64,000 bases of DNA from JABMMZ01 sp044341025. GTDB taxonomy: Bacteria > Bacteroidota > Bacteroidia > NS11-12g > UBA955. Positions 25,062 to 34,589 of the stretch are shown piece after piece. Location: the NCBI GenBank assembly GCA_044341025.1, contig JBIISM010000001.1, positions 62,001-126,000 of the forward strand, given 5' to 3'. Under the pieces are notes generated by a model that made no database searches, was not told where the DNA came from, and saw nothing but the letters and a program-made list of their open reading frames with translations. Position numbers and translations under genes: made by a program. Position 1 is the stretch's first letter. Every line of letters begins with the position of its first letter.

Positions 25062-27872
25062 ATGTCTGAGAAAAAATTATTTCTATTAGATGGGATGGCG
25101 CTTATTTACCGCGCTTTCTTTGCCTTTAGCCAAAACCCCAGAATTGCATCAACAGGCTTGAATACCTCTGCAATGTTCGGATTTGTAAATACCCTATTGG
25201 ATGTTTTGCGCAACCACAAACCTACCCATATAGCCTGTGTGTTCGATACCCAAGCACCAACAGAAAGACACCTGGTTTACGAACAGTACAAAGCGCATAG
25301 AGAAGAAATGCCAGAAGATTTGCGAAAAAGTTTGCCTTATATCTTTCGTATTTTGGAGTCTTTCAATATTCCTGTCATTACCAAGGATGGTTATGAAGCG
25401 GATGATATCATTGGAACAATGGCCCTGCGCGATGGAGCTCCTGATTGCAAAGTGTACATGATGACGCCCGATAAAGATTTTGGGCAATTGGTAAACGAAA
25501 ATGTTTTCATTTTCAAACCTGCCCGCATGGGCAATGATTTTGAAATTATGGGTGTAGCAGAAGTTTTGGCAAAATGGGACATCAGCGAGATCCATCAAGT
25601 AATAGATATTTTGGCCATTTGGGGTGACGCCTCAGACAATATACCGGGCATTCCAGGCATGGGCGAAAAGACAGCAAAAAAGTTGATTAAGGAATACGGA
25701 AGTCTTGAAAATATTATAGCCAACACCGATAAATTCAAAGGCAAGCAACAAGAAAACTTAATTAATTTTAAAGACCAAGGCTTGTTGTCTAAACAATTGG
25801 CAACAATTAATGTGGCTGTGCCGATTGACCATAATTTGGAAGATTATATTTTAAAAGACTTTAATAAGGAAGCCGTAAGAGAATTGTTTGCGGAGCTTGA
25901 GTTTAGACAATTGTTAAAACGCGTTTTAGGTGAGGAAGCCCCAGAAATTGCCGTAAAAAAAACACCGGTGAAGTCCAATCCTGCTCAAGGTGATTTGTTT
26001 AGCCAACCTGCAGCTGCAGAACCAAGCGGAAAAGTTGATGAGACCTCTGAGGCGGATGAGGAAGCACAAGAACAATACCAGACCATACAGGATGTCGAGC
26101 ACCAATATTTTTTGGTTAATACCGATGAAGCTAAACAAGACTTGTTAAGCAAACTTTTAAATAGCGCTGCATTTTGTTTTGATACTGAAACCAGCGGCTT
26201 AGATGTTTTAAATGCAAATGCAATCGGTTTGGCTTTTTCAATAGCAAAAGGCGAGGCTTATTATGTGCCATTGTCTAGCAAAGAAGATGTTCAGTTTTTT
26301 AAGCCGGCATTTGAATCTAAGGCCTTAAAAATTGCACAGAATTTAAAGTTTGATTTGCAAATTCTAGAGAATTATGATGTTCAAGTTCAAGAGCCTTTTT
26401 ATGACACCATGTTGGCGCATTATTTAATAGAACCAGACAAGCGCCATAATATGGATGAATTGTCGAGAACCTATTTGAAATACGATCCAGTGTCTATTGA
26501 AACCTTAATCGGTAAAAAGGGAAAAGGACAGATTAAAATGTCAGATGTGGATATAGAAACAGTAAAGGAATATGCTGCGGAAGATGCAGATATTACCTTG
26601 CAATTAAAATCTGTTCTAGATCCTTTTATCATCGATCAGAATGCGAGCAAAGTGTTTAATGAAATTGAATTGCCTTTGGTGCCTGTATTGGCCTCAATGG
26701 AACGCGCAGGTATTCGTGTTGATGCTGCTTTCTTGCAAGATTATAGTGTCGATTTAGCAAAGCAGATAGTAGAAATCGAGCAAAGAATATACGAGCAAGC
26801 AGGCGAGAAGTTTAACATTGCATCTCCATTGCAACTGGGCAAGATTTTGTTCGATAAACTCAATTTGGATGAGAAAGCGAAAAAAACCAAGACTGGGCAA
26901 TACCAAACAGGTGAAGATGTGCTTCAAAAGCTTTCTCATAAAAGCACAATCGTTCAAGATATTTTGGATTTTAGAGGCTTGCAAAAATTAAAGTCCACCT
27001 ATGTAGATGCCTTGCCATTGTTGGTCAATGAAAATACAGGCCGCGTACACACAACCTTTAACCAAGCGGTTGCAGCAACTGGCCGTTTGAGCAGCACGAA
27101 TCCAAATTTGCAAAACATTCCTGTGCGCACCGAAAGAGGCAGAGAAGTGCGTAAAGCATTTATTCCTGCAAGTGAAGACTTTTTGATTTTGTCAGCAGAT
27201 TATTCGCAAATTGAATTGCGCGTTATCGCCAGTATGAGCGGCGATGCCGGTATGATGGAGGCATTTAGACAAAACCTAGACATCCACGCAGCCACGGCGG
27301 CCAAGGTGTTTGGTGTGCCTTTGGAAGAGGTGACCAAAGAGCAGAGGTATAAAGCTAAGAGTGTTAATTTCGGTTTGATATACGGACAAGGAGCCTTTGG
27401 CCTTGCAGAAAACCTTGGTATAAGCAGAACGGAAGCAAAAGAGATAATAGATAATTATTTCAAGCAGTTTCCGGGTATACGCACCTATATGGACGATGTG
27501 ATTGAAAATGCAAGAACCCATGGCTATGTGGAAACCTTAATGGGTCGCAGAAGGTATCTTCGTGACATCAATTCTAATAATGCAACCGTAAGAAGCTTTG
27601 CGGAACGAAATGCCATCAACGCACCGATTCAAGGTGCGGCAGCCGACATGATTAAAATGGCCATGATACGCATACACAAACGCATGCAAGAAAAGCCATA
27701 CAAATCAAAGATGCTGCTGCAGGTGCATGACGAATTGCTGTTTGATGTGCACAAAGACGAAGTAGAAGAAATTACCAATTTGGTAAAAACCGAAATGCAA
27801 AATGCCATGCCACTCAATGTTCCTGTAATTGCAGAAGCAGGTACAGGAAAAAACTGGTTAGAGGCGCATTAA
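25062..27872 (+). CDS. polA: DNA polymerase I
   Basis: 936 residues from ATG 25062; TTG 25053 is in frame but overlaps the promoter. Three domains: N-terminal 5'-3' exonuclease (about 1-290, LLDGMALIYRAFFAF, DKDFGQLV), 3'-5' proofreading exonuclease (about 345-520) with active residues in FDTETSGL, NLKFDL and YAAEDAD, and polymerase domain with DYSQIELRV (about 713) and QVHDELLFD (about 887). Proofreading looks active, unlike in some Pol I enzymes. Its stop codon overlaps that of the convergent flippase gene through the palindrome TTAA. Confidence 0.97.
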   Translation: MSEKKLFLLDGMALIYRAFFAFSQNPRIASTGLNTSAMFGFVNTLLDVLRNHKPTHIACVFDTQAPTERHLVYEQYKAHREEMPEDLRKSLPYIFRILESFNIPVITKDGYEADDIIGTMALRDGAPDCKVYMMTPDKDFGQLVNENVFIFKPARMGNDFEIMGVAEVLAKWDISEIHQVIDILAIWGDASDNIPGIPGMGEKTAKKLIKEYGSLENIIANTDKFKGKQQENLINFKDQGLLSKQLATINVAVPIDHNLEDYILKDFNKEAVRELFAELEFRQLLKRVLGEEAPEIAVKKTPVKSNPAQGDLFSQPAAAEPSGKVDETSEADEEAQEQYQTIQDVEHQYFLVNTDEAKQDLLSKLLNSAAFCFDTETSGLDVLNANAIGLAFSIAKGEAYYVPLSSKEDVQFFKPAFESKALKIAQNLKFDLQILENYDVQVQEPFYDTMLAHYLIEPDKRHNMDELSRTYLKYDPVSIETLIGKKGKGQIKMSDVDIETVKEYAAEDADITLQLKSVLDPFIIDQNASKVFNEIELPLVPVLASMERAGIRVDAAFLQDYSVDLAKQIVEIEQRIYEQAGEKFNIASPLQLGKILFDKLNLDEKAKKTKTGQYQTGEDVLQKLSHKSTIVQDILDFRGLQKLKSTYVDALPLLVNENTGRVHTTFNQAVAATGRLSSTNPNLQNIPVRTERGREVRKAFIPASEDFLILSADYSQIELRVIASMSGDAGMMEAFRQNLDIHAATAAKVFGVPLEEVTKEQRYKAKSVNFGLIYGQGAFGLAENLGISRTEAKEIIDNYFKQFPGIRTYMDDVIENARTHGYVETLMGRRRYLRDINSNNATVRSFAERNAINAPIQGAAADMIKMAMIRIHKRMQEKPYKSKMLLQVHDELLFDVHKDEVEEITNLVKTEMQNAMPLNVPVIAEAGTGKNWLEAH

Positions 27873-29365
27873 AGGTTCTTCAAAAACGGTATTTTAGAAC
27901 ACAGCAAACTATTGAAGTCTTGAGAAAGCTTTAGTTTGAAAACCGTGAAGATTAAAGCAGAACCCAAAATAGACGATTTAACGATTGAATCTACTATAGG
28001 ATTGCTGACCCAATCGCCGATAAATGTAAAGGCGAAAAACAGAATTAGAAGTAGGCTGATTTTAATCTGATCCTTGTGGAAAGGATTGATTTTTAATTTG
28101 TATTGTAGAACCAATAAATTACAAAGGTTAACAGAAATCATAACCAATATGGTGCTAATCGCACCTCCAATTATCCCGAATTTTGTGATGAAAATGTAGT
28201 TGAAAATAAAGGATGAAATTACTGCCACTATAATGCTGAATGTGGAAAGTCCATAGAATTTTGAATTTACAATAATGGGGCTGTTGCCACAAACTACCGC
28301 ATCAATCAATTTGCTAATCCCAATAAAAAACACCACCCATTTTCCTCTTTGGTAAAAATCTCCCCTAGGCATCAATTCATAAAGGTTGTCGATGTTCAAC
28401 CAGATCATAAAAAACAATATGCCTGATACCAAAAGTTGATTGCTGCCATTTTTTTTATTTAAGGCTTCAACTTCCTTGAATTTAGACTCTTTCATTAAAT
28501 TCGAAAACACAGGTGTCGCCACTTGTAATATGGTGCGCTTGGGTATTTCAATAAATGTTGCCAAATAAAATCCAATACTATAAATGGCCACGTCCGACAA
28601 GTCTTTTTGCAAAGCAGAGATCATAAAAAAATCCATTTTGGTGTAAAGCAAGGAGGCTATGCCTGAGAAAAACAATAGCATGGTAAATCGCAAACTGTCC
28701 TTTTTAATGTGTGGATTTTTGCGGATAAAATCTAAATTCGGCCTTAAATTGATTTTAGTTAATTGGCCGAGAAACCATAGATTTCCCAGCAAAGCTATTG
28801 CATATGCAAGCACGATTAACCAAACCGATTGGGTAAAACTTACAACATTGAAATAGTAAAGTAAGCCTGCCACAATGATCAAAGCGCGCATAACAATTTC
28901 TCGCATGAAATTGGGCACTGCAATGCGGCCATGGTTGGCGCAAGTCACTTCAGATACAACTTGATACAATATAATAAATACCAATAGAATCAGCATAGGG
29001 AAAAGCTCTTTGTATTTTAATGCGTTGGCATTTATAAAAAGAAAAATTGAATCTCCACCAATAAGCAAGACAATCAATAGCAAACAAAATCCAATAAATG
29101 GAAAGATTAAAACCCAGAAAAAGAAACCGTGGTGTTGCTCGTCTGCCGTTTTAAAGAATGGGAAAAATCGATTGATGCTGTAATGGGTTCCAATCAAAGC
29201 AAACGAAGATAAGACAGTGCCCAATTCGATAAACAAACGCACTGCACCAAGTTTTTCAGGGGTATAGAATAATGGAAGTAGGATGAATAAACTTAAAAAC
29301 CCAAGCCCCATTCCAATGTAATTGGATAATGCTGCTTTAAATCCTTGTCTGATTATAACTCCCAT
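27869..29365 (-). CDS. Polysaccharide flippase (Wzx/MATE-like oligosaccharide exporter)
   Basis: 498 residues from ATG 29365; the longer frame starts with TTG at 29377 within the promoter. Twelve to fourteen hydrophobic helices and basic loops (IRQGFKAALSNYIGMGLGF at the N-terminus; LYTKMDFFMISALQKDLSDV in the middle) are typical of the polysaccharide biosynthesis/export family in the MOP superfamily. It would translocate lipid-linked glycan units across the inner membrane. It borders the glycosyltransferase and methyltransferase block, divergent from the GT-B-like gene at 29478, supporting a surface-glycan role. Confidence 0.88.
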   Translation of the reverse strand: MGVIIRQGFKAALSNYIGMGLGFLSLFILLPLFYTPEKLGAVRLFIELGTVLSSFALIGTHYSINRFFPFFKTADEQHHGFFFWVLIFPFIGFCLLLIVLLIGGDSIFLFINANALKYKELFPMLILLVFIILYQVVSEVTCANHGRIAVPNFMREIVMRALIIVAGLLYYFNVVSFTQSVWLIVLAYAIALLGNLWFLGQLTKINLRPNLDFIRKNPHIKKDSLRFTMLLFFSGIASLLYTKMDFFMISALQKDLSDVAIYSIGFYLATFIEIPKRTILQVATPVFSNLMKESKFKEVEALNKKNGSNQLLVSGILFFMIWLNIDNLYELMPRGDFYQRGKWVVFFIGISKLIDAVVCGNSPIIVNSKFYGLSTFSIIVAVISSFIFNYIFITKFGIIGGAISTILVMISVNLCNLLVLQYKLKINPFHKDQIKISLLLILFFAFTFIGDWVSNPIVDSIVKSSILGSALIFTVFKLKLSQDFNSLLCSKIPFLKNL

Positions 29366-29373
29366 GTAATGTG

Positions 29374-29382
29374 GCAAATTTA
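29374..29382 (-). promoter_or_regulatory. -7 element of the flippase gene
   Basis: TAAATTTGC on the minus strand, an exact TAnnTTTG match, with nine bases between its G and ATG 29365. No clear -33 box. Confidence 0.5.
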
Positions 29383-29424
29383 AACTTAATTGTCATTGCT
29401 TTCTTAAGTAATTTCGACAAGCGT

Positions 29425-29438
29425 GTACTTTTTAGTAC
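29425..29438. other. Perfect inverted repeat in the flippase/GT divergent region
   Basis: GTACTTTTTAGTAC is a 5-4-5 palindrome located 9 bases upstream of the -7 box of the gene at 29478, so it overlaps the -33 region. It could be an operator or a chance AT-rich repeat. Confidence 0.3.
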
Positions 29439-29446
29439 CCATTTTA

Positions 29447-29455
29447 TATATTTGC
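29447..29455 (+). promoter_or_regulatory. -7 element of the GT-B-like gene
   Basis: TATATTTGC, exact match; its G is 23 bases before the TTG start at 29478. Confidence 0.5.
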
Positions 29456-29477
29456 GCTGAGTTAATAAAACGAAAAA

Positions 29478-30647
29478 TTGAATATTGGAATTTTAGAAAT
29501 ATGTGTTAAAGAGCATTACATGGTGGTAAATGCAGTGGTAAAGACTTATGCAAGCGACCCTGCAAACAAAATATTCATCTTCACCACTCAAGGTGCAAAA
29601 GATTTAATTATGGCCCAGGACAATGATGGTCCACAAATAGAATATGTTTTATTTGATCAAGAAAGCAACGTCAATGGTTTTTTCGAAAAAATCAAGGAGT
29701 ATCCATTAGATAGGATTCACTATACCACTGTTTCTAAGCATTTTAAAGCCTTTTATTTTTTTAAACCGAATCTTAATTGTAAAGTCTTTTTTCATTTTCA
29801 TAACATTGATTTATGGTATGATTCAGCCTTAATTATTCAGATTAAACGTCTTTATAAGGTTTTTTTTAAAGACAAGAATAAGATTGATTTCATGAGGCAA
29901 ATTAAGTACTCTGTGAAAGATGTTTTGTGGGATTTTTACCGAAAAAAATTCATTAAAAAAATAGCCAAGGACGGAACAAACATTGTCATTTTAAGCGAAG
30001 CACAGCGTTTCCATTTACAAAAGTATTTAAATGCAAAGAATGCAATTGTGTTTCCAACCTTGATTTTTGAACCTGATTTCTACAAAGATTTATCGACAGA
30101 CAATACTAAAATTAGGGTTTGCATACCAGGTTCGGTGACCCAAATAAGAAGAGAGTACAACAAATTGTTCGATGTGCTTGAATCCAATTTAGATTTTTAT
30201 AAATCCAATTTTATTCTCGATTTACTTGGGTTTATTCCGCCAAGTGAAACTGCATTAATCGAAAGAATCAGAGTGATGCAAGAAAAGGGTTTAAACATTC
30301 TTTCATACAATTACTTTATTGATGTAAAACAATTTGATCTAGAGCTTTATAAATCTGATATTATCCTCAGCAACATCTTATTGGATGACAGTTTGGGTTT
30401 GCAAAACAAAGAAACAGCTGCCGTTTTTCATATGATAAGAGGTGCCAAGCCTGGGGTTTTCCCTGAAAGTTTTGTTTTGGATAAAGATTTTAAAGATTCT
30501 GTGGTGAAATTTAAGGCGTATTCAGATCTGCATGATTTGTTTGTGGAATTGTTTAATAAGCCTCAAATTATAAAGGAATTAAAAGCCAATGCCCTGAAGA
30601 TTTCTTTGCAATATTCACCAGCTGAATTAATCAAAAGACTAATCTGA
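29478..30647 (+). CDS. Putative glycosyltransferase (GT-B-like), not assignable to a family
   Basis: 389 residues from TTG 29478; the first residues (NIGILEI) look like the opening Rossmann strand, so TTG is preferred to ATG 29520. The chain has two alpha/beta halves, as expected for GT-B. The N-terminal half holds HFHNIDLWYD and NIVILSEAQR, where GT-B acceptor domains have similar strands. The C-terminal half starts at IRVCIPGSVTQIRREY and contains LLGFIPPSE, with an ETAAVFHMIRGAKPGVFP segment placed like the donor-binding EExxG loop. Position between a flippase and sugar-modifying genes supports a role in surface glycan assembly. No sequence motif fixes the donor or family. Confidence 0.6.
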   Translation: MNIGILEICVKEHYMVVNAVVKTYASDPANKIFIFTTQGAKDLIMAQDNDGPQIEYVLFDQESNVNGFFEKIKEYPLDRIHYTTVSKHFKAFYFFKPNLNCKVFFHFHNIDLWYDSALIIQIKRLYKVFFKDKNKIDFMRQIKYSVKDVLWDFYRKKFIKKIAKDGTNIVILSEAQRFHLQKYLNAKNAIVFPTLIFEPDFYKDLSTDNTKIRVCIPGSVTQIRREYNKLFDVLESNLDFYKSNFILDLLGFIPPSETALIERIRVMQEKGLNILSYNYFIDVKQFDLELYKSDIILSNILLDDSLGLQNKETAAVFHMIRGAKPGVFPESFVLDKDFKDSVVKFKAYSDLHDLFVELFNKPQIIKELKANALKISLQYSPAELIKRLI

Positions 30648-30676
30648 TAGCGGGTCTTAAATTTGTTGAATTTTCT

Positions 30677-30685
30677 TATATTTGC
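30677..30685 (+). promoter_or_regulatory. -7 element of the C-methyltransferase/dehydratase unit
   Basis: TATATTTGC, exact match; 24 bases lie between its G and ATG 30709. Confidence 0.5.
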
Positions 30686-30708
30686 TGAATTAATATCGAC
30701 TAGAAGAA

Positions 30709-31965
30709 ATGTATAAGAAAATCAACTGCTGTAGAATATGTGGAAATTCAAACTTAGTTTCATTGTTGCACCTTGGTGAACAAACCTTAACCGGTGTGTT
30801 TCCTAAAAACAAAAGCACCGAAATCACAAGCGGTCCATTGGAATTGGTTAAATGTTTTAGTCAAAATGGCGAAGATGTTTGTGGTTTGGTTCAATTGCAC
30901 CACTCCTACGACAGCAACGAAATGTATGGCGAAAATTATGGTTACCGCTCAGGTCTTAACCAATCTATGGTTAGGCACTTGCAAAGTGTGGTGGAAGAAA
31001 TTTGCAAATTGCTTGAATTAAATGCAGACGATGTTATTGTAGATATTGGAGGAAATGACTCGACCTTGTTGCAAGCGTATCCCTCGGACAAAGGCCTGAA
31101 TTTAATGGTTATTGATCCAACTTCTAACAAATTCAAACAATACTATCCGAGCCACATCAGCAACACAGCCGACTTTTTTAGTGCTGATACCTACAATAAG
31201 ATTTTCAATAAAAAGGCAAAGGTTATTACCTCTATTGCCATGTTTTATGATTTAGAGGCACCTATGAAATTCGTTCAAGACATCTATGATGTTTTGGATG
31301 ACAATGGGGTATGGGTTTTTGAACAAAGTTATCTCCCTGCTATGATCGATACAACGTCATACGACACGATCTGTCATGAGCATTTAGAGTATTACGCAAT
31401 CCAACAAATTAAGTGGATATTTGATAAAATTGGATTCAAGATTGCTGATATAGAATTTAACAACATCAACGGTGGAAGTTTTAGAATTACAGCCGTTAAA
31501 AGCATTTCAAGCCTTCCAATTCAAACTGAGAAATTGAATCAGGCTATTGAAGCTGAAAACAATGCCGGTTACCAAGGTCTTGAAATTTACAAAGTGTTTT
31601 CCGAAAATGTAAGTAAGCATAGAACTGAATTAATGGATTTACTTAACGATTTAAAATCTCAGGGCAAGAAAATATTCGGCTACGGTGCTTCAACCAAAGG
31701 CAACGTATTGCTTCAATACTGTGGAATTAAGGAAGCAGACATTCATTGTATTGCCGAGGTGAATCCAGACAAATTCGGTTCATTTACCCCAAATACTTTG
31801 ATTCCAATTATTTCAGAGAAAGAGGCTAAAGCCCAAAATCCTGATTACCTATTCGTATTGCCTTGGCACTTTAGAGACGGAATAATTGTAAGAGAAGATG
31901 CGTTTCTTAAGAATGGCGGAAAATTAATTTTCCCCCTTCCTCAAATAGAAATATACAGCCTTTAA
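30709..31965 (+). CDS. Sugar C-methyltransferase (NovU/TylC3-like, SAM-dependent)
   Basis: 418 residues in three parts. The N-terminal zinc-binding module has CCRICGNSNL and further Cys/His (CFSQNGEDVCG, LHHSY). The central class I methyltransferase domain has VIVDIGGNDSTLL (SAM loop), MVIDPTSNKF and SIAMFYDLEAP. The C-terminal domain (about 300-410, GKKIFGYGASTKGNVLLQY) is Rossmann-like. This layout belongs to the family that adds a C-methyl group to nucleotide-linked ketosugars. H-E in TICHEHLEYY corresponds to the conserved catalytic region. The dehydratase-like gene follows after two bases and could provide the keto-sugar substrate. Confidence 0.85.
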   Translation: MYKKINCCRICGNSNLVSLLHLGEQTLTGVFPKNKSTEITSGPLELVKCFSQNGEDVCGLVQLHHSYDSNEMYGENYGYRSGLNQSMVRHLQSVVEEICKLLELNADDVIVDIGGNDSTLLQAYPSDKGLNLMVIDPTSNKFKQYYPSHISNTADFFSADTYNKIFNKKAKVITSIAMFYDLEAPMKFVQDIYDVLDDNGVWVFEQSYLPAMIDTTSYDTICHEHLEYYAIQQIKWIFDKIGFKIADIEFNNINGGSFRITAVKSISSLPIQTEKLNQAIEAENNAGYQGLEIYKVFSENVSKHRTELMDLLNDLKSQGKKIFGYGASTKGNVLLQYCGIKEADIHCIAEVNPDKFGSFTPNTLIPIISEKEAKAQNPDYLFVLPWHFRDGIIVREDAFLKNGGKLIFPLPQIEIYSL

Positions 31966-31967
31966 AC

Positions 31968-32909
31968 TTGAAAAAAAGAGCCCTCATTATTGGTCATTCT
32001 GGACAAGATGGTTTCTATTTAACGCAGACACTTGAAGCCCAAAACTATGAAGTGTTTGGCTTTTCTAATTCGTCTCGATTAAATTTAGATGACCTTGATG
32101 TAGGAGAGGGTTTGATTACTGATTTTGCGTTTTGCGAAAAGGTTTTTACAGCCATACTTCCGGATGAAGTATATTATTTGGCCGCACTGCACCAATCTTC
32201 TATTGAAAAGTCTTACGATGATTTAAGCTTTTATAAAGAGACCATTGATGTCAATGCCAATGGGCTATTGAATTTTTTAGAGTGTATTGTAAAACACAAA
32301 TTGGATTGCAAACTGTTTTATGCATCCTCTTCACATATTTTTGGCGGAACAAGTACATTGATTCAAAATGAGGAAACACCGTATTGTCCTGTTTCGATTT
32401 ATGGCGTTAGTAAGGCGCTTGGTATGCAGTATTGCGACTTATACAGACAGAAAGGGGTGTTCTGTTCCGTAGGTGTTTTTTACAACCATGAATCACCAAG
32501 ACGCAGTTCCAAATTTGTTTCCAAAAAGATCATTGAAACGGCTGTTAAAATTTCAAAAGGAGAGGCCTCAGAATTGGTTCTAGGCGATTTAAGTGCCAAA
32601 ATAGATTGGGGTTTTGCACCCGATTATGTTAAAGCCGCGCATGCTATTCTGCAAGTCAGTGAATCGGGTGTTTTTGTAATTTCAAGTGGAAGCTTGCATA
32701 CCATTGAAGACTTTGTTGGAATTGCATTTGATCAATTAAATCTTAATTGGAAAGACTATGTAAAGGTTAACTCAAACATCATTTTGAAAAAATCTGTAAC
32801 CGTTTTACAAGGCGATAACTCGAAATTAAAAAGAGTTACCAATTGGGAAGCTTCGTTAACATTTAAGCAAATGGTAGACGTTTTAGTCGCAACTGAATTG
32901 ATGCCATAA
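31968..32909 (+). CDS. GDP-mannose 4,6-dehydratase-like SDR epimerase/dehydratase
   Basis: 313 residues from TTG 31968, two bases after the previous stop. The NAD(P)-binding motif is GHSGQDGFYL (GxxGxxG). The catalytic elements are ASSSHIFG and YGVSK (Tyr/Lys), with an acidic EETPYCP between. NHESPRRSSKF and DWGFAPDYV resemble the GMD/RMD family signatures NHESPRRG and DWGxAxDYV. It is shorter than a typical GMD (about 350-370) and nearer RMD in size, so it may be a GDP-mannose dehydratase or a related 4-keto-sugar reductase. Paired with the upstream C-methyltransferase. Its stop TAA abuts the convergent FkbM gene's TTA. Confidence 0.82.
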   Translation: MKKRALIIGHSGQDGFYLTQTLEAQNYEVFGFSNSSRLNLDDLDVGEGLITDFAFCEKVFTAILPDEVYYLAALHQSSIEKSYDDLSFYKETIDVNANGLLNFLECIVKHKLDCKLFYASSSHIFGGTSTLIQNEETPYCPVSIYGVSKALGMQYCDLYRQKGVFCSVGVFYNHESPRRSSKFVSKKIIETAVKISKGEASELVLGDLSAKIDWGFAPDYVKAAHAILQVSESGVFVISSGSLHTIEDFVGIAFDQLNLNWKDYVKVNSNIILKKSVTVLQGDNSKLKRVTNWEASLTFKQMVDVLVATELMP

Positions 32910-33776
32910 TTAGTTAATTGCTTCTTGGATTTTCTGGTTTATCTCTTCAACTTTTTTAGCTGCGTCTTCATTAGGAATAAAGATGAAATTATTAATAAAA
33001 AGACGGTTCTTCCCATGGTTGTCTAAAGATTGAATGTCTTCTATCTTCTTGTCTTTTATGTCTGTCTTTAATTGCTGATCTATCGTGTCAAAATAACAAC
33101 AAGTGTATTGCCCAGTTTTTTCCAAATGCATTATAAAGTCTAAAATTGATGTTTTGTGATGCCTTTGTTCAATTTCTATAATGAAAACTGGATGAAATTT
33201 TTCTATCATTTCTTTGGCCCCATTGATGACGTCAAATTCAGCTCCTTCAACATCTATTTTAACCAAAGATACTTTTTCAATTTTGTTTACTTCTGAAAAT
33301 TTATCTAGAGTAGATATATGAACATCTATTAGCACAGAATTGGTTTCATCAGCTTCAACATGTTCTGTCTTTAAGGTCCCTCTTGTATGAATTTCTCTGT
33401 TGTTAAAATAAGGTATTTTAAATTGTGTATTTCCCTCTGCATCAGACAAAGCATCTTGTGATAAATGTATGCCAGTGAACAATTTAGAAAGTCTCTTATT
33501 GAGCGCTGGATGTGGCTCAAAAGCATATATATTGTTTCTTGGAATTATGCCCTCTGCTTTGAAAACATATTGTCCTAGATTTGCGCCCACATCAATAAAT
33601 GTTGAATCCGAATCTAAGAAATATTGAATCAAAAGCAATTCATTTTCAATATTTCTATTCTTAATGTTTTTCCAGTTTAATGAATCAATTCTTTCGTAAT
33701 ATTTCTTTTTGTAAGACAATGGAAATAAATTGATTTCCAAATTCTGTTTAATCGCCTTGAGTTTAGAAATAATCAT
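32910..33776 (-). CDS. FkbM family SAM-dependent methyltransferase
   Basis: 288 residues. The class I methyltransferase core includes STFIDVGANLGQYVF (SAM loop), IYAFEPHPALNK and LVKIDVEGAEFDVINGA, the FkbM family hallmarks, and VFIIEIEQRH. FkbM-type enzymes commonly O-methylate sugars or polyketides; here the location in a glycan block suggests sugar O-methylation. Starts three bases after the stop of the upstream methyltransferase gene on the same strand, so the two form an operon. Confidence 0.85.
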   Translation of the reverse strand: MIISKLKAIKQNLEINLFPLSYKKKYYERIDSLNWKNIKNRNIENELLLIQYFLDSDSTFIDVGANLGQYVFKAEGIIPRNNIYAFEPHPALNKRLSKLFTGIHLSQDALSDAEGNTQFKIPYFNNREIHTRGTLKTEHVEADETNSVLIDVHISTLDKFSEVNKIEKVSLVKIDVEGAEFDVINGAKEMIEKFHPVFIIEIEQRHHKTSILDFIMHLEKTGQYTCCYFDTIDQQLKTDIKDKKIEDIQSLDNHGKNRLFINNFIFIPNEDAAKKVEEINQKIQEAIN

Positions 33777-33779
33777 ATT

Positions 33780-34475
33780 CTAGGACTTGGTGTAAATAGC
33801 GGTTGAAATTGTTTTTGCTATTAGTCTATAGCCCAATGGCTTTAAAAATTTATAGGTTTCTAAGTTCTCTAAATTTTCAACGTCTTCATCTTGGTCTTCA
33901 ACCAATATGACACTTGGTTTGTACTTTTCCCAGTTGTTTGATTTTAATACTTGGATGTCTATTCCCTCTGTGTCAATATCCAAAACGTCAATATTTCTGC
34001 CCTTCAATTGTTCATCAAAAACCTCCGCCAAAGTTTTTGTAGGGATATTTTTAGATTCAACAAATTTGGCACCTTGCTGTAATCTCATTTTATAGAATTC
34101 CTCAGAAAATGTACTCACTGCACTTTCCTTAAATTCATAATAGGTCAAATTACTTCCAATCTCTGAAATGCCTATGTTTAAATTGGTGTCATTCGGACGG
34201 TATTGATTAAACAAACGAATGGTCTCTGGATTAGGATCAATATTAATCCCTGACCAGCCTTTTTTAAATAATTTAAAAGTATTGGAACCGACTTTTGGAT
34301 GGTAACACCCCACATCTACATAGCAACCATTTTTAATGTGCTTGGTGAACTTTTCAATAATTAAATCTTCGGCCTCACCAGAGTATGTTAATTGAGGTTT
34401 CCCAATCCAATTTTTCCTCTTTGTTTCTATAAAATCAAATAGCCAAGTTGGTAGTTTGTCTTTCCAGTATCCCAT
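33780..34475 (-). CDS. FkbM-like methyltransferase
   Basis: 231 residues from ATG 34475. A longer frame (to 34517) contains the -7 element at 34494-34502, which argues for the later start. Motifs: GCYVDVGCYHPKVGS (SAM loop), GINIDPNPETIRLF, IDVLDIDTEGIDIQVL, the last equivalent to the FkbM D-E-G segment. This group is often seen beside capsule and O-antigen genes. Leads a two-gene minus-strand unit with the second FkbM gene. The two differ clearly in sequence, so they are not a recent duplication. Confidence 0.82.
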   Translation of the reverse strand: MGYWKDKLPTWLFDFIETKRKNWIGKPQLTYSGEAEDLIIEKFTKHIKNGCYVDVGCYHPKVGSNTFKLFKKGWSGINIDPNPETIRLFNQYRPNDTNLNIGISEIGSNLTYYEFKESAVSTFSEEFYKMRLQQGAKFVESKNIPTKTLAEVFDEQLKGRNIDVLDIDTEGIDIQVLKSNNWEKYKPSVILVEDQDEDVENLENLETYKFLKPLGYRLIAKTISTAIYTKS

Positions 34476-34493
34476 CGTAATTAATGTAGAATT

Positions 34494-34502
34494 GCAAATA
34501 TA
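34494..34502 (-). promoter_or_regulatory. -7 element of the two-gene FkbM unit
   Basis: TATATTTGC on the minus strand, exact. Nineteen bases between its G and ATG 34475; this position rules out the longer reading frame as the transcript start. Confidence 0.55.
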
Positions 34503-34576
34503 GTCCAATGCCCCCAATCCATTAAATATTTATTCGGATAATCTTAGTCGAAACTTTTACTATTTCACATTTTCCT

Positions 34577-34584
34577 TACCTTTG
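34577..34584 (+). promoter_or_regulatory. -7 element of the GT4 gene
   Basis: TACCTTTG, exact, five bases before ATG 34590. Suggests a leaderless transcript. Confidence 0.5.
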
Positions 34585-34589
34585 TCTCA

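Noticed and set aside
33780..34517. Full-length start of the FkbM gene at 34517
   Set aside because: An exact -7 element at 34494-34502 lies within the extension; ATG 34475 gives a sensible leader.
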